From: Methylotenera_A sp963701715
GTDB lineage: Bacteria > Pseudomonadota > Gammaproteobacteria > Burkholderiales > Methylophilaceae
Reading direction: 5' to 3'
DNA length: 64,000 bases
Assembly: GCA_963701715.1 (NCBI GenBank)
Contig: CAVPAX010000004.1
Coordinates: forward strand, 62,001 to 126,000
Shown here: positions 56,410-64,000 of the stretch, piece by piece
Layout of the letters: the number at the start of each line of letters is the position of its first letter
Position numbering within the stretch: position 1 is the stretch's first letter
Program-made: the position numbers and the translations under genes
The notes under the pieces: generated by a model
Told to the model about the DNA's origin: nothing
What the model saw: only the letters and a program-made list of their open reading frames with translations
Databases searched by the model: none

Positions 56410-57879
56410 TTGTCTATTGAAACAACCACACCTAACTTTAACGAGTTAGGATTATCCGAACCCATTCTGCGCGCCATTAGCGACGCGGGTTACACCATAC
56501 CAACCCCAATTCAGGCAAAAGCCATTCCGCAAGTATTAAGCGGTGGCGATTTGCTGGCAGGCGCACAAACCGGCACCGGCAAAACCGCAGGGTTTACCTT
56601 GCCGATTTTGCATATTCTTAGCCAAAAGCCGCATTTAGATAAGCGCCCGCGCTGCCTGATGCTGACGCCAACGCGCGAGCTGGCAGCACAGATTGAAGAA
56701 TCTGTTAAAACTTACGGCAAATATCTGCCACTCACCTCCACTGTTATTTTTGGCGGCGTAAACGCCAACCCGCAAATTGCGCGCCTGAAAAAACCGCTGG
56801 ATATTCTGGTCGCCACACCCGGCCGCCTGCTGGATCACGCCAACCAGAAGAATGTTGACCTAAGCGGCGTTGAGATTTTGGTGCTGGATGAAGCCGATAG
56901 AATGCTCGACATGGGCTTTATCCGCGATATTAAAAAAATACTCGCGATGTTGCCAAAACAACGTCAAAACTTATTGTTCTCGGCAACCTTTTCTGACGAA
57001 ATCAAGGCACTTGCCGATGGTCTGCTGCATAACCCGGGTTTTGTGGAAGTTGCGCGCCGCAATACCGCCAGCGAGTTAGTTGAACAAACCGTGCACATGG
57101 TCGCGCAAAGCCATAAGCGCGAATTAATGAGCTACCTGATTAAACACAATGATTGGCAGCAAGTGCTGATATTCACCCGCACTAAACACGGCGCAAACCG
57201 CTTGGCCGAGAAGTTAATCAAAGATGGTATTGAAGCCGCTGCGATTCACGGCAACAAAAGCCAAGGCGCGCGTACCAAGGCGCTGGCGGGCTTTAAGGCA
57301 GGCGATGTGCGTGTGCTAGTGGCGACTGACATCGCCGCTCGTGGTCTGGATATTGACCAATTGCCACAAGTGGTGAATTTTGAATTGCCGAATGTGCCGG
57401 AAGATTATGTACACCGCATTGGCCGTACCGGGCGTGCAGGCAGTAGCGGTGCAGCAGTCTCACTGGTTGACCGCGAAGAATTGAAGTTGCTTAAAGATAT
57501 TGAAAAACTGATTAAGCGTGAGATACCAAAAGTGCCAGTAGAAGGTTTTACGCCTTCTGACAAGCCAGAACCCGAAGCGCCACGCTCAACCCAACCGCAT
57601 GGTCGCCCGCCGCGCGGACATGGCCAAGGCCAGCAGCAGCGCAAGCAGGGCATGAATAACAACGGCCAAAAACAAAACCAACAAGAAAATACCAACAAAC
57701 CAATGTCGGAAGCGGCGCGTCATCAAGCCATGCCGCAAACTCCTTTGTTTGCACCTAAGCCCACGCCTCGCAACCCGAATACTAGAAATGCCAATCAAGG
57801 TCATCCTCCTCAAAACAAGCCCGGCAGAAGCCATATAAACCCTAACAGCCAACATAGAAGCGGCGGCAGAGGTCGATAA
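56410..57879 (+). CDS. rhlE: DEAD-box RNA helicase (RhlE type)
   Basis: ATP-dependent RNA helicase of 489 residues. Motifs in order: Q motif FNELGLSEPILRAI, I AQTGTGKT, Ia PTRELAAQ, Ib TPGRLLDH, II DEAD (LDEADRMLDMGF), III SAT, IV IFTRTKHGANRL, V ATDIAARGLDIDQ, VI HRIGRTGRAG. The C-terminal tail (about 390-489) is a low-complexity Gln/Asn/Pro/Arg region, typical of RhlE and expected to be disordered. The start is a TTG (56410) with GGAG eight bases before it. Confidence 0.94.
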   Translation: MSIETTTPNFNELGLSEPILRAISDAGYTIPTPIQAKAIPQVLSGGDLLAGAQTGTGKTAGFTLPILHILSQKPHLDKRPRCLMLTPTRELAAQIEESVKTYGKYLPLTSTVIFGGVNANPQIARLKKPLDILVATPGRLLDHANQKNVDLSGVEILVLDEADRMLDMGFIRDIKKILAMLPKQRQNLLFSATFSDEIKALADGLLHNPGFVEVARRNTASELVEQTVHMVAQSHKRELMSYLIKHNDWQQVLIFTRTKHGANRLAEKLIKDGIEAAAIHGNKSQGARTKALAGFKAGDVRVLVATDIAARGLDIDQLPQVVNFELPNVPEDYVHRIGRTGRAGSSGAAVSLVDREELKLLKDIEKLIKREIPKVPVEGFTPSDKPEPEAPRSTQPHGRPPRGHGQGQQQRKQGMNNNGQKQNQQENTNKPMSEAARHQAMPQTPLFAPKPTPRNPNTRNANQGHPPQNKPGRSHINPNSQHRSGGRGR

Positions 57880-57907
57880 TTATTAAAAAGATGAGTTTTT
57901 CTTAACA

Positions 57908-58363
57908 ATGAAAATCTGGGTGGATGCAGATGCCTGTCCCGTGGTAATAAAAGAGATTTTATTTCGCGCAGCAGAGCGCACTAAAATCACCATCACATTG
58001 GTTGCCAACCAGTTTTTGCGCACGCCTGCATCTCCTTACATTAAAACAATTACCGTTCCCGGTGGTTTTGATGTGGCTGATAGCAGAATTGTGCTTGAGC
58101 TTGAAGCAGGCGATTTGGTGATTACTGCCGATATTCCGCTAGCCGCATTAGTCGTGACAAAGGGTGGCCATGCGCTTAACCCGCGCGGTGAGCTATACAC
58201 CGAGGCCAACATCAAAGAGCGCCTTGCAATGCGTAACTTGATGGAAGAGTTGCGTGGCAATGGCATGGATATTAGTGGCCCTTCTGCTTTTAATCACAGC
58301 GATAGGCAGGCCTTTGCATCTGCGCTGGATACTTTTATTGCAAAACGATTAAAGCTTAAATAA
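57908..58363 (+). CDS. DUF188 / YaiI-YqxD family protein
   Basis: 151-residue PIN-like protein: starts KIWVDADACPVVIKEILFRAAERT (family signature), contains VPGGFDVADSRIVLELEAGDLVITADIPLA and ends in RQAFASALDTFIAKRL. YaiI-type proteins are conserved with unknown function. It is 28 bp after rhlE and on the same strand. Confidence 0.92.
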   Translation: MKIWVDADACPVVIKEILFRAAERTKITITLVANQFLRTPASPYIKTITVPGGFDVADSRIVLELEAGDLVITADIPLAALVVTKGGHALNPRGELYTEANIKERLAMRNLMEELRGNGMDISGPSAFNHSDRQAFASALDTFIAKRLKLK

Positions 58364-58449
58364 ATTACTGGCGGCATTTAGGCAAAGGTCAAAAATAGAT
58401 TAAAATTCTAAACTTAAATTTTATAAAGGCCTCCACTCAGGGACACAAT

Positions 58450-58929
58450 ATGCAAATCGCAATGAACACTGTAGTAACAATGACTTACGAACTTAAAAAT
58501 GCTAATGGCGAAGTGCTGGAATCCAGCACTGAACCTGTGGCTTATTTACACGGTGGTTATGACAATATATTCCCAAAAGTAGAAGAAGCGATGCACGGCA
58601 AAAATGTCGGCGACGTGGTCACTGTTGACTTGCAGCCTGCCGACGCTTTTGGTGATTATGACGAAGAGTTAGTACAAATTGAGCCTGCAAGCGCTTTCCC
58701 GGCCAAGGATTTGAAAGTAGGCATGCAGTTTGAAGGCGAAGACGAAACAGGCGAAGTGATTTTATACACCGTGACCGAAATCGCCGATGGCAAAGTCGTA
58801 GTAGATGGCAATCATCCCTGGGCGGGAGAACGTATGATATTTACCGCCACCATTACCAATGTGCGTCCTGCTAACCAAGAGGAAGTCTCACACCAGCACG
58901 TGCATGGCGCGGGTGGGCATCATCACTAA
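58450..58929 (+). CDS. slyD: FKBP-type peptidyl-prolyl isomerase SlyD-like
   Basis: 159 residues. FKBP domain split by an insert-in-flap: MTYELKNANGEVLESS, YLHGGYDNIFPKVEEAMHGK, VDLQPADAFGDYDEELVQ and DGNHPWAGERMIF. The His-rich end (HQHVHGAGGHHH) is like the metal-binding tail of SlyD, though shorter. It acts as a cytosolic folding isomerase and possible nickel/zinc chaperone. Its stop overlaps the mutS stop on the other strand. Confidence 0.92.
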   Translation: MQIAMNTVVTMTYELKNANGEVLESSTEPVAYLHGGYDNIFPKVEEAMHGKNVGDVVTVDLQPADAFGDYDEELVQIEPASAFPAKDLKVGMQFEGEDETGEVILYTVTEIADGKVVVDGNHPWAGERMIFTATITNVRPANQEEVSHQHVHGAGGHHH

Positions 58930-61499
58930 ATTTTAGTCTTTAATGCATACAACAACTCTAGCGCCTGTTTAGGCGTTAGATCATCTGGCTGAATCGCCTC
59001 AAGTTCAGCAATCACTGGATGTTCTGCAACTGCAGCAGGCTCAAGACTCGAAGTAAACATATCAGGCTGGTTGACGTTTTGTGATATTTGATTATTCTCT
59101 AATTGTGTAAGCTTACGCTTGGCTGCAGCAACTACACTCTTGGGAATGCCTGCCAGTTGTGCCACTTGGATACCGTAACTCATGTGGGCCGCACCCTCTT
59201 CTACCTTATGCAAAAATACGATGCCCTGTCCATGCTCAACTGCGTCCAAGTGCACATTAGCAGAATGTTTGAACTCATCTACAATGCGCGTGAGCTCAAA
59301 ATAATGCGTAGCAAATAGTGTGTAACTTTTGTTTTTCTCAAGCAATTGCTTGGCTACTGCCCAAGCCAAACTTAGACCATCAAAAGTTGAAGTTCCGCGT
59401 CCAATCTCATCCAATAGTACTAAACTTTTATCTGTGGCATTGTGCAGAATATTTGCAGTTTCAGTCATTTCCACCATAAAGGTTGAACGGCCTCCCGCCA
59501 AGTCATCAGATGCACCTATTCTTGTAAAAATACGATCTATTTCGCCGATTTTAGCGACATTTGCCGGCACAAAGGCGCCACAATGCGCCAACAAGACAAT
59601 TAACGCGACCTGCCGCATGAAGGTTGACTTCCCACCCATATTCGGGCCTGTAATCAGTAATAATTGGCGATATGGATTTAAGCTTACATCATTGGCCACA
59701 AACGGCTGACTAATATTTTCCACCACCGGATGACGACCGCCTTCAATGCTGATACCCGGCTCGTTTACAAACTGCGGCTGTATATATTTTAAAGCTTCAG
59801 CACGTTCAGCAAAACAGCATAAAACATCCAAGCTTGAAACCGCGCCGCTATTGGTCTGCAGGGCAGCAATAAATGGAGTTAACTGGTCCAGAATCTGCTC
59901 ATAAAGCAATTTTTCACGAGCCAGCGCACGCTCGTTCGCGCTTAATACTTTATCTTCAAACGCTTTTAATTCTGGAGTAATAAAACGTTCGGCATTTTTT
60001 AAGGTTTGGCGGCGACGGTATTCTGCTGGTGCATTTTCGGCTTGCGCACGGCTGATTTCAATGTAAAAGCCATGCACACTGTTATATTCCACCTTGAGAT
60101 TTTGCAGGCCTGTGCGCGCTTTTTCGGCGGCCTCGAACTGCAGCAAAAAATCACCGTGGTTTGTCTGTATGGCGCGTAATTCATCCAATTCTGCGTCAAA
60201 ACCATCTGCAATCACCCCGCCCTCACGCAGTACCGATGCGGGCTCAGGCTTAATGCCTTTTAGGATATTCAAAACCACTTGCGGCGCTTGCAAGCTTGCG
60301 CCTATTGTTTCTAACAATACTGCCCTGCTATTTACAAGCAAATTTTGCAGCAAAGGCAGCTGCAACAAACTATCTCTTAATCCAGATAAATCGCGGGGAC
60401 GCGCTGTTTTTAGGGCTATTCGCGTTGTGATGCGTTCTATGTCGGCAATCGGACGCAGATAATGCTGCAGGTTCTGGTATGTGGCTGCTCCAATCAATTC
60501 AGCCACAGCCTCGTGGCGCTTAGCAACCAAATTTCTATCCCGCAACGGATGATGCAGCCAATGTCGCAACAGCCGTGCACCCATTGAGGTTTGCGTGGTA
60601 TTAAGAAGCGAATAAAGTGTCGGTGCAGTCTCGCCGCGCAAGGTGACGTCAATTTCTAAATTTCGGCGCGTGGCGGCATCCAGCTGGATATATTGGCTGG
60701 TTTGTTCCACACTTAACTCGGTAATGTGCGGCAAGGCAGCGCGCTGCGTGTGTTTCACATAATCCAGCAACGCACCCGCAGCGCATAAAGATGCACTCAA
60801 ATGTTGTGCACCAAACCCTGATAAATCCAGAGTGTCAAATTGCTGCGTCAGCGCTTTAAATGCGCTATCAGCATCAAACTGCCAGGGCGCCAAACGCTTT
60901 TTTGCACAATCAAAATTTTCTAAAGCATTATGTCTAAAGTCATCTGCTAGAATAATTTCTGCTGGTGCAATACGCTGCAACTCTTGTGCTAAGTGACCGA
61001 TTGCAATTTCGCTCAATATAAATGCGCCGGATGCCAAATTGATACGTGCCAAGCCAAGCACGCCTTCGGCCGAAAACACGCTTAATAACTGGTTATCACG
61101 CGTTTCATCTAATAACGCAGAATCAGTGAGCGTGCCCGGCGTGAGTATGCGTGTAACTGCGCGCTCGACAGGACCCTTTGAAGTGGCAGGGTCGCCGATT
61201 TGCTCACAAATCGCTACTGCTTCGCCCATTTTGGCAAGTTTCGCTAAATACTGCTCCGCTGCGTGATACGGCACGCCAGCCATCTTGATTGGCTCGCCGT
61301 TACTTGCTCCGCGCCGCGTGAGTGTAATGCCTAATAATTTAGATGCTCTTTCTGCATCCTCAAAAAACAGCTCGTAAAAATCACCCATGCGGTAAAACAG
61401 CAGCATATCGGGATGTTGGGCCTTGAGCGATAAGTATTGGCGCATCATAGGTGTATGGGCGCTGGCAATGACTTCTGGTGATGACGGTTGGGTAGGCAC
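58926..61499 (-). CDS. mutS: DNA mismatch repair protein MutS
   Basis: 857-residue mismatch recognition ATPase. The N-terminal mismatch-binding motif is LFYRMGDFYELFFEDA (about 35-50, Phe-x-Glu type); the ATPase has P-loop ITGPNMGGKSTFMRQ, Walker B LVLLDEIGRGTSTFDG and signature TNILHN-like. ABC-type His switch is in FATHYFELT. Full length. Convergent with slyD, sharing the final bases (overlapping stop codons at 58926-58929). Confidence 0.97.
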   Translation of the reverse strand: MPTQPSSPEVIASAHTPMMRQYLSLKAQHPDMLLFYRMGDFYELFFEDAERASKLLGITLTRRGASNGEPIKMAGVPYHAAEQYLAKLAKMGEAVAICEQIGDPATSKGPVERAVTRILTPGTLTDSALLDETRDNQLLSVFSAEGVLGLARINLASGAFILSEIAIGHLAQELQRIAPAEIILADDFRHNALENFDCAKKRLAPWQFDADSAFKALTQQFDTLDLSGFGAQHLSASLCAAGALLDYVKHTQRAALPHITELSVEQTSQYIQLDAATRRNLEIDVTLRGETAPTLYSLLNTTQTSMGARLLRHWLHHPLRDRNLVAKRHEAVAELIGAATYQNLQHYLRPIADIERITTRIALKTARPRDLSGLRDSLLQLPLLQNLLVNSRAVLLETIGASLQAPQVVLNILKGIKPEPASVLREGGVIADGFDAELDELRAIQTNHGDFLLQFEAAEKARTGLQNLKVEYNSVHGFYIEISRAQAENAPAEYRRRQTLKNAERFITPELKAFEDKVLSANERALAREKLLYEQILDQLTPFIAALQTNSGAVSSLDVLCCFAERAEALKYIQPQFVNEPGISIEGGRHPVVENISQPFVANDVSLNPYRQLLLITGPNMGGKSTFMRQVALIVLLAHCGAFVPANVAKIGEIDRIFTRIGASDDLAGGRSTFMVEMTETANILHNATDKSLVLLDEIGRGTSTFDGLSLAWAVAKQLLEKNKSYTLFATHYFELTRIVDEFKHSANVHLDAVEHGQGIVFLHKVEEGAAHMSYGIQVAQLAGIPKSVVAAAKRKLTQLENNQISQNVNQPDMFTSSLEPAAVAEHPVIAELEAIQPDDLTPKQALELLYALKTKI

Positions 61500-61672
61500 A
61501 AAAATGGGTTATTTAAATATTTGACTCATTTTATAAACATTTTGAATAGATTGTTCAATTTCTCAACGTTTAATGTGAAATTTTCATCAGTTTATTTTTT
61601 AATATAAAGATAGTAATAAAAAATATCAAATAAAACCAATAGGTTATCGGTGTTATAACGATTAAATTGCTT

Positions 61673-61686
61673 GGCATAAATAATGC
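61673..61686 (+). promoter_or_regulatory. Possible sigma-54 (RpoN) promoter
   Basis: TTGGCATAAATAATGCA carries GG (61673-61674) and GC (61685-61686) exactly ten bases apart, the invariant -24/-12 spacing, with TGGCAT and TGCA flanks. The transcript would start about 30 bp before the ATG at 61728. Single-site matches of this kind occur by chance. Confidence 0.35.
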
Positions 61687-61727
61687 ATGTTTCCATTTGC
61701 CGCAATCAACGAATGAGGATAACTAGC

Positions 61728-61937
61728 ATGACCAATGACAATATTGCCGTTTACGCCCAATTTTTAGCTCAATGCAAGGAAGTGATGGGTTCTTATGATC
61801 TGGAAAGATTGGCTTATGATGAAACCTACAAGGCCGAGTTTTTTAACAGCGTGAAATTAAGTGCGGATGACCAGTTGTTCCAAATGGCTGCATTAGTTGA
61901 CCACCAGCTAAATGAGGAAATGCTGAGGGCCCGCTAA
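61728..61937 (+). CDS. Small acidic protein of unknown function
   Basis: Not recognised. 69 residues, soluble and acidic: NDNIAVYAQFLAQCKEVMGSYDLERLAY at the start, FFNSVKLSADDQLFQMAALVDHQLNEEML at the end. ATG 61728 has GAGG ten bases upstream. It lies between mutS (divergent) and suhB (convergent, 15 bp away) behind a 180-bp AT-rich intergenic region with a possible sigma-54 promoter. Confidence 0.6.
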   Translation: MTNDNIAVYAQFLAQCKEVMGSYDLERLAYDETYKAEFFNSVKLSADDQLFQMAALVDHQLNEEMLRAR

Positions 61938-61952
61938 AATTTTATAAAGAAA

Positions 61953-62762
61953 TTACGCAGCCGGTGTTTTCAGCTTCTCATTTAAATGCGGGCTCAATAC
62001 TTGTAATATCTGTGCAAACACTTTTGGGTTAGCCGCCACGATATTGCCCGTTTTTAACCAACTCTCATTGCCCTCAAAATCTCCGACAATGCCACCGGCT
62101 TCCTGTACCAATAAGCCCCCTGCAGCTATGTCCCAAATAGATAAGTTAATCTCAAAAAAACCATCTGTCCAGCCTGCTGCCACATAGGCCAAATCCAGAG
62201 CCGCAGAACCCGGACGGCGTATGCCGGTGGTTTTTTTAATCATGTCTTTCAGCATCGCCATGTACGTATCCAAGTGGGTAAAATCGCGAAACGGGAAACC
62301 GGTCCCTATCAACGAATCCTGTAATTTACTGCGATTGGTCACACGAATACGTTTATCGTTTAGAAACGCGCCACGACCCTTAGTTGCTGTAAATAGATCA
62401 TTGCGCACGGGGTCATAAATCACGGCTTGCGTGAGAACACCCTTTTGCTGCAAAGCGATCGAGATGCAGTATTGCGGGAAATTGTGCAGAAAATTTGTAG
62501 TGCCATCGAGCGGATCAATAATCCAGATATTCTCGGCATTTTGATTGGTATTACCGGTTTCTTCCCCTAAAAAACCGTGATCTGGATAAGCATGTTTTAG
62601 CGTATCTATAATTGCTTGCTCAGCGGCATGGTCGACCTCACTTACAAAATCATTAAAGGTTTTACTTTGGATTGTAAGCGCATTCACATCTTGCGATGCG
62701 CGATTAATAATACGCCCCGCTTCGCGAGCGGCTTTTACGGCGACATTCAGGATAGGATGCAT
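61953..62762 (-). CDS. suhB: Inositol-1-monophosphatase family protein SuhB
   Basis: Mg-dependent phosphatase; in E. coli SuhB is also part of the rRNA antitermination complex. Metal-site motifs: FLGEETGN, WIIDPLDGTTNFLHN and WDIAAGGLLVQEAGG. 269 residues. Start ATG 62762, divergent from trmJ with almost no gap if trmJ starts at its first ATG. Confidence 0.94.
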   Translation of the reverse strand: MHPILNVAVKAAREAGRIINRASQDVNALTIQSKTFNDFVSEVDHAAEQAIIDTLKHAYPDHGFLGEETGNTNQNAENIWIIDPLDGTTNFLHNFPQYCISIALQQKGVLTQAVIYDPVRNDLFTATKGRGAFLNDKRIRVTNRSKLQDSLIGTGFPFRDFTHLDTYMAMLKDMIKKTTGIRRPGSAALDLAYVAAGWTDGFFEINLSIWDIAAGGLLVQEAGGIVGDFEGNESWLKTGNIVAANPKVFAQILQVLSPHLNEKLKTPAA

Positions 62763-62828
62763 TGATTGATGGTCTTTAGTAAAGAGCTGTTAAAATGCTA
62801 TTTTAGCATTAATAGGCGCTTCCCCAAA

Positions 62829-63566
62829 TTGTCACAAGCCATTTTTAACAACATCAGAATAGTTCTTTGCCAAACCAGCCACCCAGGCAACATAGGATCG
62901 GCAGCGCGCGCCATGAAAACCATGGGTTTAAAGCACCTATATCTTGTGAAACCCGATATTTTCCCAGACAAGCAAGCCACAGCACTTGCGACAGGTGCGG
63001 CCGATCTGCTTGAGAGCGCAATTGTGACTCAAACCTTAAGCGAAGCGCTTTCAGGCTGCGCTTTCGCGATTGGCTTAAGTGCACGCAAACGCTATTTGTC
63101 GCATGACACTGTGAATGCACGAGAAGCTGCCCTGCAAGCCAGTAAAATAGCGGCTTCACAGCCAGTTGCTTTTGTATTTGGCACCGAAATGAGCGGCTTA
63201 TCAAATGCCGAGCTCGATTGCTGTCAATTGCTTGCAATGATTCCAGCCAACCCGGAATACTCTTCTCTCAACCTTGCTGCTGCTGTGCAAGTGGTATGTT
63301 ATGAGCTACGCATGGCGATTCTCGAAGGTAAAATTTCAGTACCCGAAAGTTTAGAACTTGCGACCAATGATGAGCTAGAACGTTTTTATGCACATTTGGA
63401 AGAAACTCTCATGCATATTGGCTACCTCAACCCAAAAGCGCCAAAAAAATTAAGCGAGCGCTTACGAAGGATCTATGCCCGCGCACGCCTGGAAAAAGAG
63501 GAGGTGAATTTGCTAAGAGGCGTATTGACACTGACCCAAGAGCCGCGCAAACATACAAAATATTAG
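62829..63566 (+). CDS. trmJ: tRNA (cytidine/uridine-2'-O-)-methyltransferase TrmJ
   Basis: SPOUT-class enzyme that 2'-O-methylates position 32 of tRNA. NNIRIVLCQTSHPGNIGSAARAMKTMGL at the N-terminus and the knot segment FVFGTEMSGLSNAEL with NPEYSSLNLAAAVQVVCYEL are diagnostic; a C-terminal helical extension (residues 180-245) is present. Start: TTG 62829 gives 245 residues, the family length; ATG 62769 (20 codons longer) would leave no promoter room against divergent suhB. Neither has a strong ribosome site. Confidence 0.92.
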   Translation: MSQAIFNNIRIVLCQTSHPGNIGSAARAMKTMGLKHLYLVKPDIFPDKQATALATGAADLLESAIVTQTLSEALSGCAFAIGLSARKRYLSHDTVNAREAALQASKIAASQPVAFVFGTEMSGLSNAELDCCQLLAMIPANPEYSSLNLAAAVQVVCYELRMAILEGKISVPESLELATNDELERFYAHLEETLMHIGYLNPKAPKKLSERLRRIYARARLEKEEVNLLRGVLTLTQEPRKHTKY

Positions 63567-63622
63567 ATTCGTGGACGTTTTAAATATAAACCTAGTATTT
63601 TAGTCAGGAATTTATATTTATA

Positions 63623-63654
63623 AATGGCATAATGGCATAATGGCATAATGGCAT
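63623..63654. repeat. Tandem repeat, four copies of AATGGCAT
   Basis: Four perfect copies of an 8-bp unit, 24 bp before the cysE ATG. The unit length is not a multiple of three and the repeat lies in the leader, so copy-number slippage would change promoter/leader spacing and not the protein. Confidence 0.9.
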
Positions 63655-63678
63655 TTTTAAATATTCAATTTAAATCGT

Positions 63679-64000
63679 ATGTTTAACCATCTTAAAGAAG
63701 ATATTTCCGTCGTATTTGATCGCGACCCTGCGGCACGTACACATTTTGAGATTATCACCACATATCCTGGTGTACATGCGCTTATTATGCATCGCTTTAG
63801 CCATTGGCTTTGGAAAGCCCGTCTTTACTGGCTTGGACGTTTTTTTTCACACATAGGGCGCTGGCTAACAGGCATAGAAATTCATCCGGGTGCTACTATT
63901 GGACGCCGCGTATTTATTGACCATGGCATGGGCGTGGTGATTGGCGAAACCGCTGTGATAGGTGACGATTGCACGCTATATCACGGCGTCACGCTTGGCG
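63679..64000 (+). CDS. cysE: Serine O-acetyltransferase (3'-partial)
   Basis: First committed step of cysteine synthesis, acetylating serine with acetyl-CoA. The first 107 residues are in the window; the frame is open at the right edge. Helical N-terminal DRDPAARTHFEIITTYPGVHALIMHR and the start of the left-handed beta-helix (GIEIHPGATIGRRVFIDHG, GVVIGETAVIGDDCTLYHGV) identify the short betaproteobacterial CysE (EpsC/SrpH-like class). The order trmJ-cysE is typical for the group. Confidence 0.93.
   Translation, partial: MFNHLKEDISVVFDRDPAARTHFEIITTYPGVHALIMHRFSHWLWKARLYWLGRFFSHIGRWLTGIEIHPGATIGRRVFIDHGMGVVIGETAVIGDDCTLYHGVTLG

Overview
The window is a chromosomal segment of a moderate-GC betaproteobacterium, most likely a methylotroph of the Methylophilaceae (Methylotenera/Methylophilus-like). 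The support is gene order and gene form: a lipoyl-fused LpdA behind aceE-aceF, the rpoE-rseABC-degP and lepA-lepB-rnc-era-recO-pdxJ-acpS blocks, trmJ-cysE, and coaX next to a SPOR-domain gene. The genus is an inference from family knowledge; no search was run.

Layout. 1-5.3 kb: pyruvate dehydrogenase complex (aceE cut by the left edge, aceF, lpdA). 5.3-12 kb: SPOR protein, coaX, a TonB copper-type receptor, birA and glnS. In this stretch coaX, the receptor and glnS are all broken by single-base indels, mostly at homopolymer runs, which looks more like local sequence error than gene decay. 12-20 kb: flavin-reductase-like protein, a four-gene ABC efflux operon, CorA, MsrA, a Y-family polymerase, and a secreted protein made almost wholly of nine-residue repeats. 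20.5-26.7 kb: one rRNA operon on the minus strand, in the order tRNA-fMet, 16S, tRNA-Ile, tRNA-Ala, 23S, 5S. Its 23S gene carries two insertions (intervening sequences), at helix 25 and helix 45. 26.8-32.6 kb: DUF4197 protein, glycogen phosphorylase, HtpG and a small conserved-looking protein.

32.7-37.4 kb is a polyphosphate island: ppx, a histone-H1-like/ribbon-helix-helix protein behind a 35-bp perfect palindrome, sixA and ppk. Pho-box-like 11-bp repeats precede ppk and lie next to the promoter of the H1-like gene. 37.4-45.1 kb is a long minus-strand housekeeping run (lepA-lepB-DUF4845-rnc-era-unknown-recO-pdxJ-acpS-tcdA). 45.3-49.1 kb holds the AmmeMemoRadiSam trio, an alpha/beta hydrolase and two small envelope proteins. 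They sit between lepA and the envelope-stress operon rpoE-rseA-rseB-rseC-degP (49.3-53.6 kb). 53.7-64 kb: nadB, a secreted nuclease, a small membrane protein with an attC-like half-site behind it, rhlE, a DUF188 protein, slyD, mutS, a small ORF behind a possible sigma-54 promoter, suhB, trmJ, and cysE cut by the right edge with a 4 x 8-bp tandem repeat in its leader.

The parts most worth following up are the doubly interrupted 23S gene (with RNase III encoded nearby), the nonapeptide-repeat protein, and the H1-like protein with its palindrome inside the polyphosphate locus. No prophage, insertion sequence or CRISPR array was seen.
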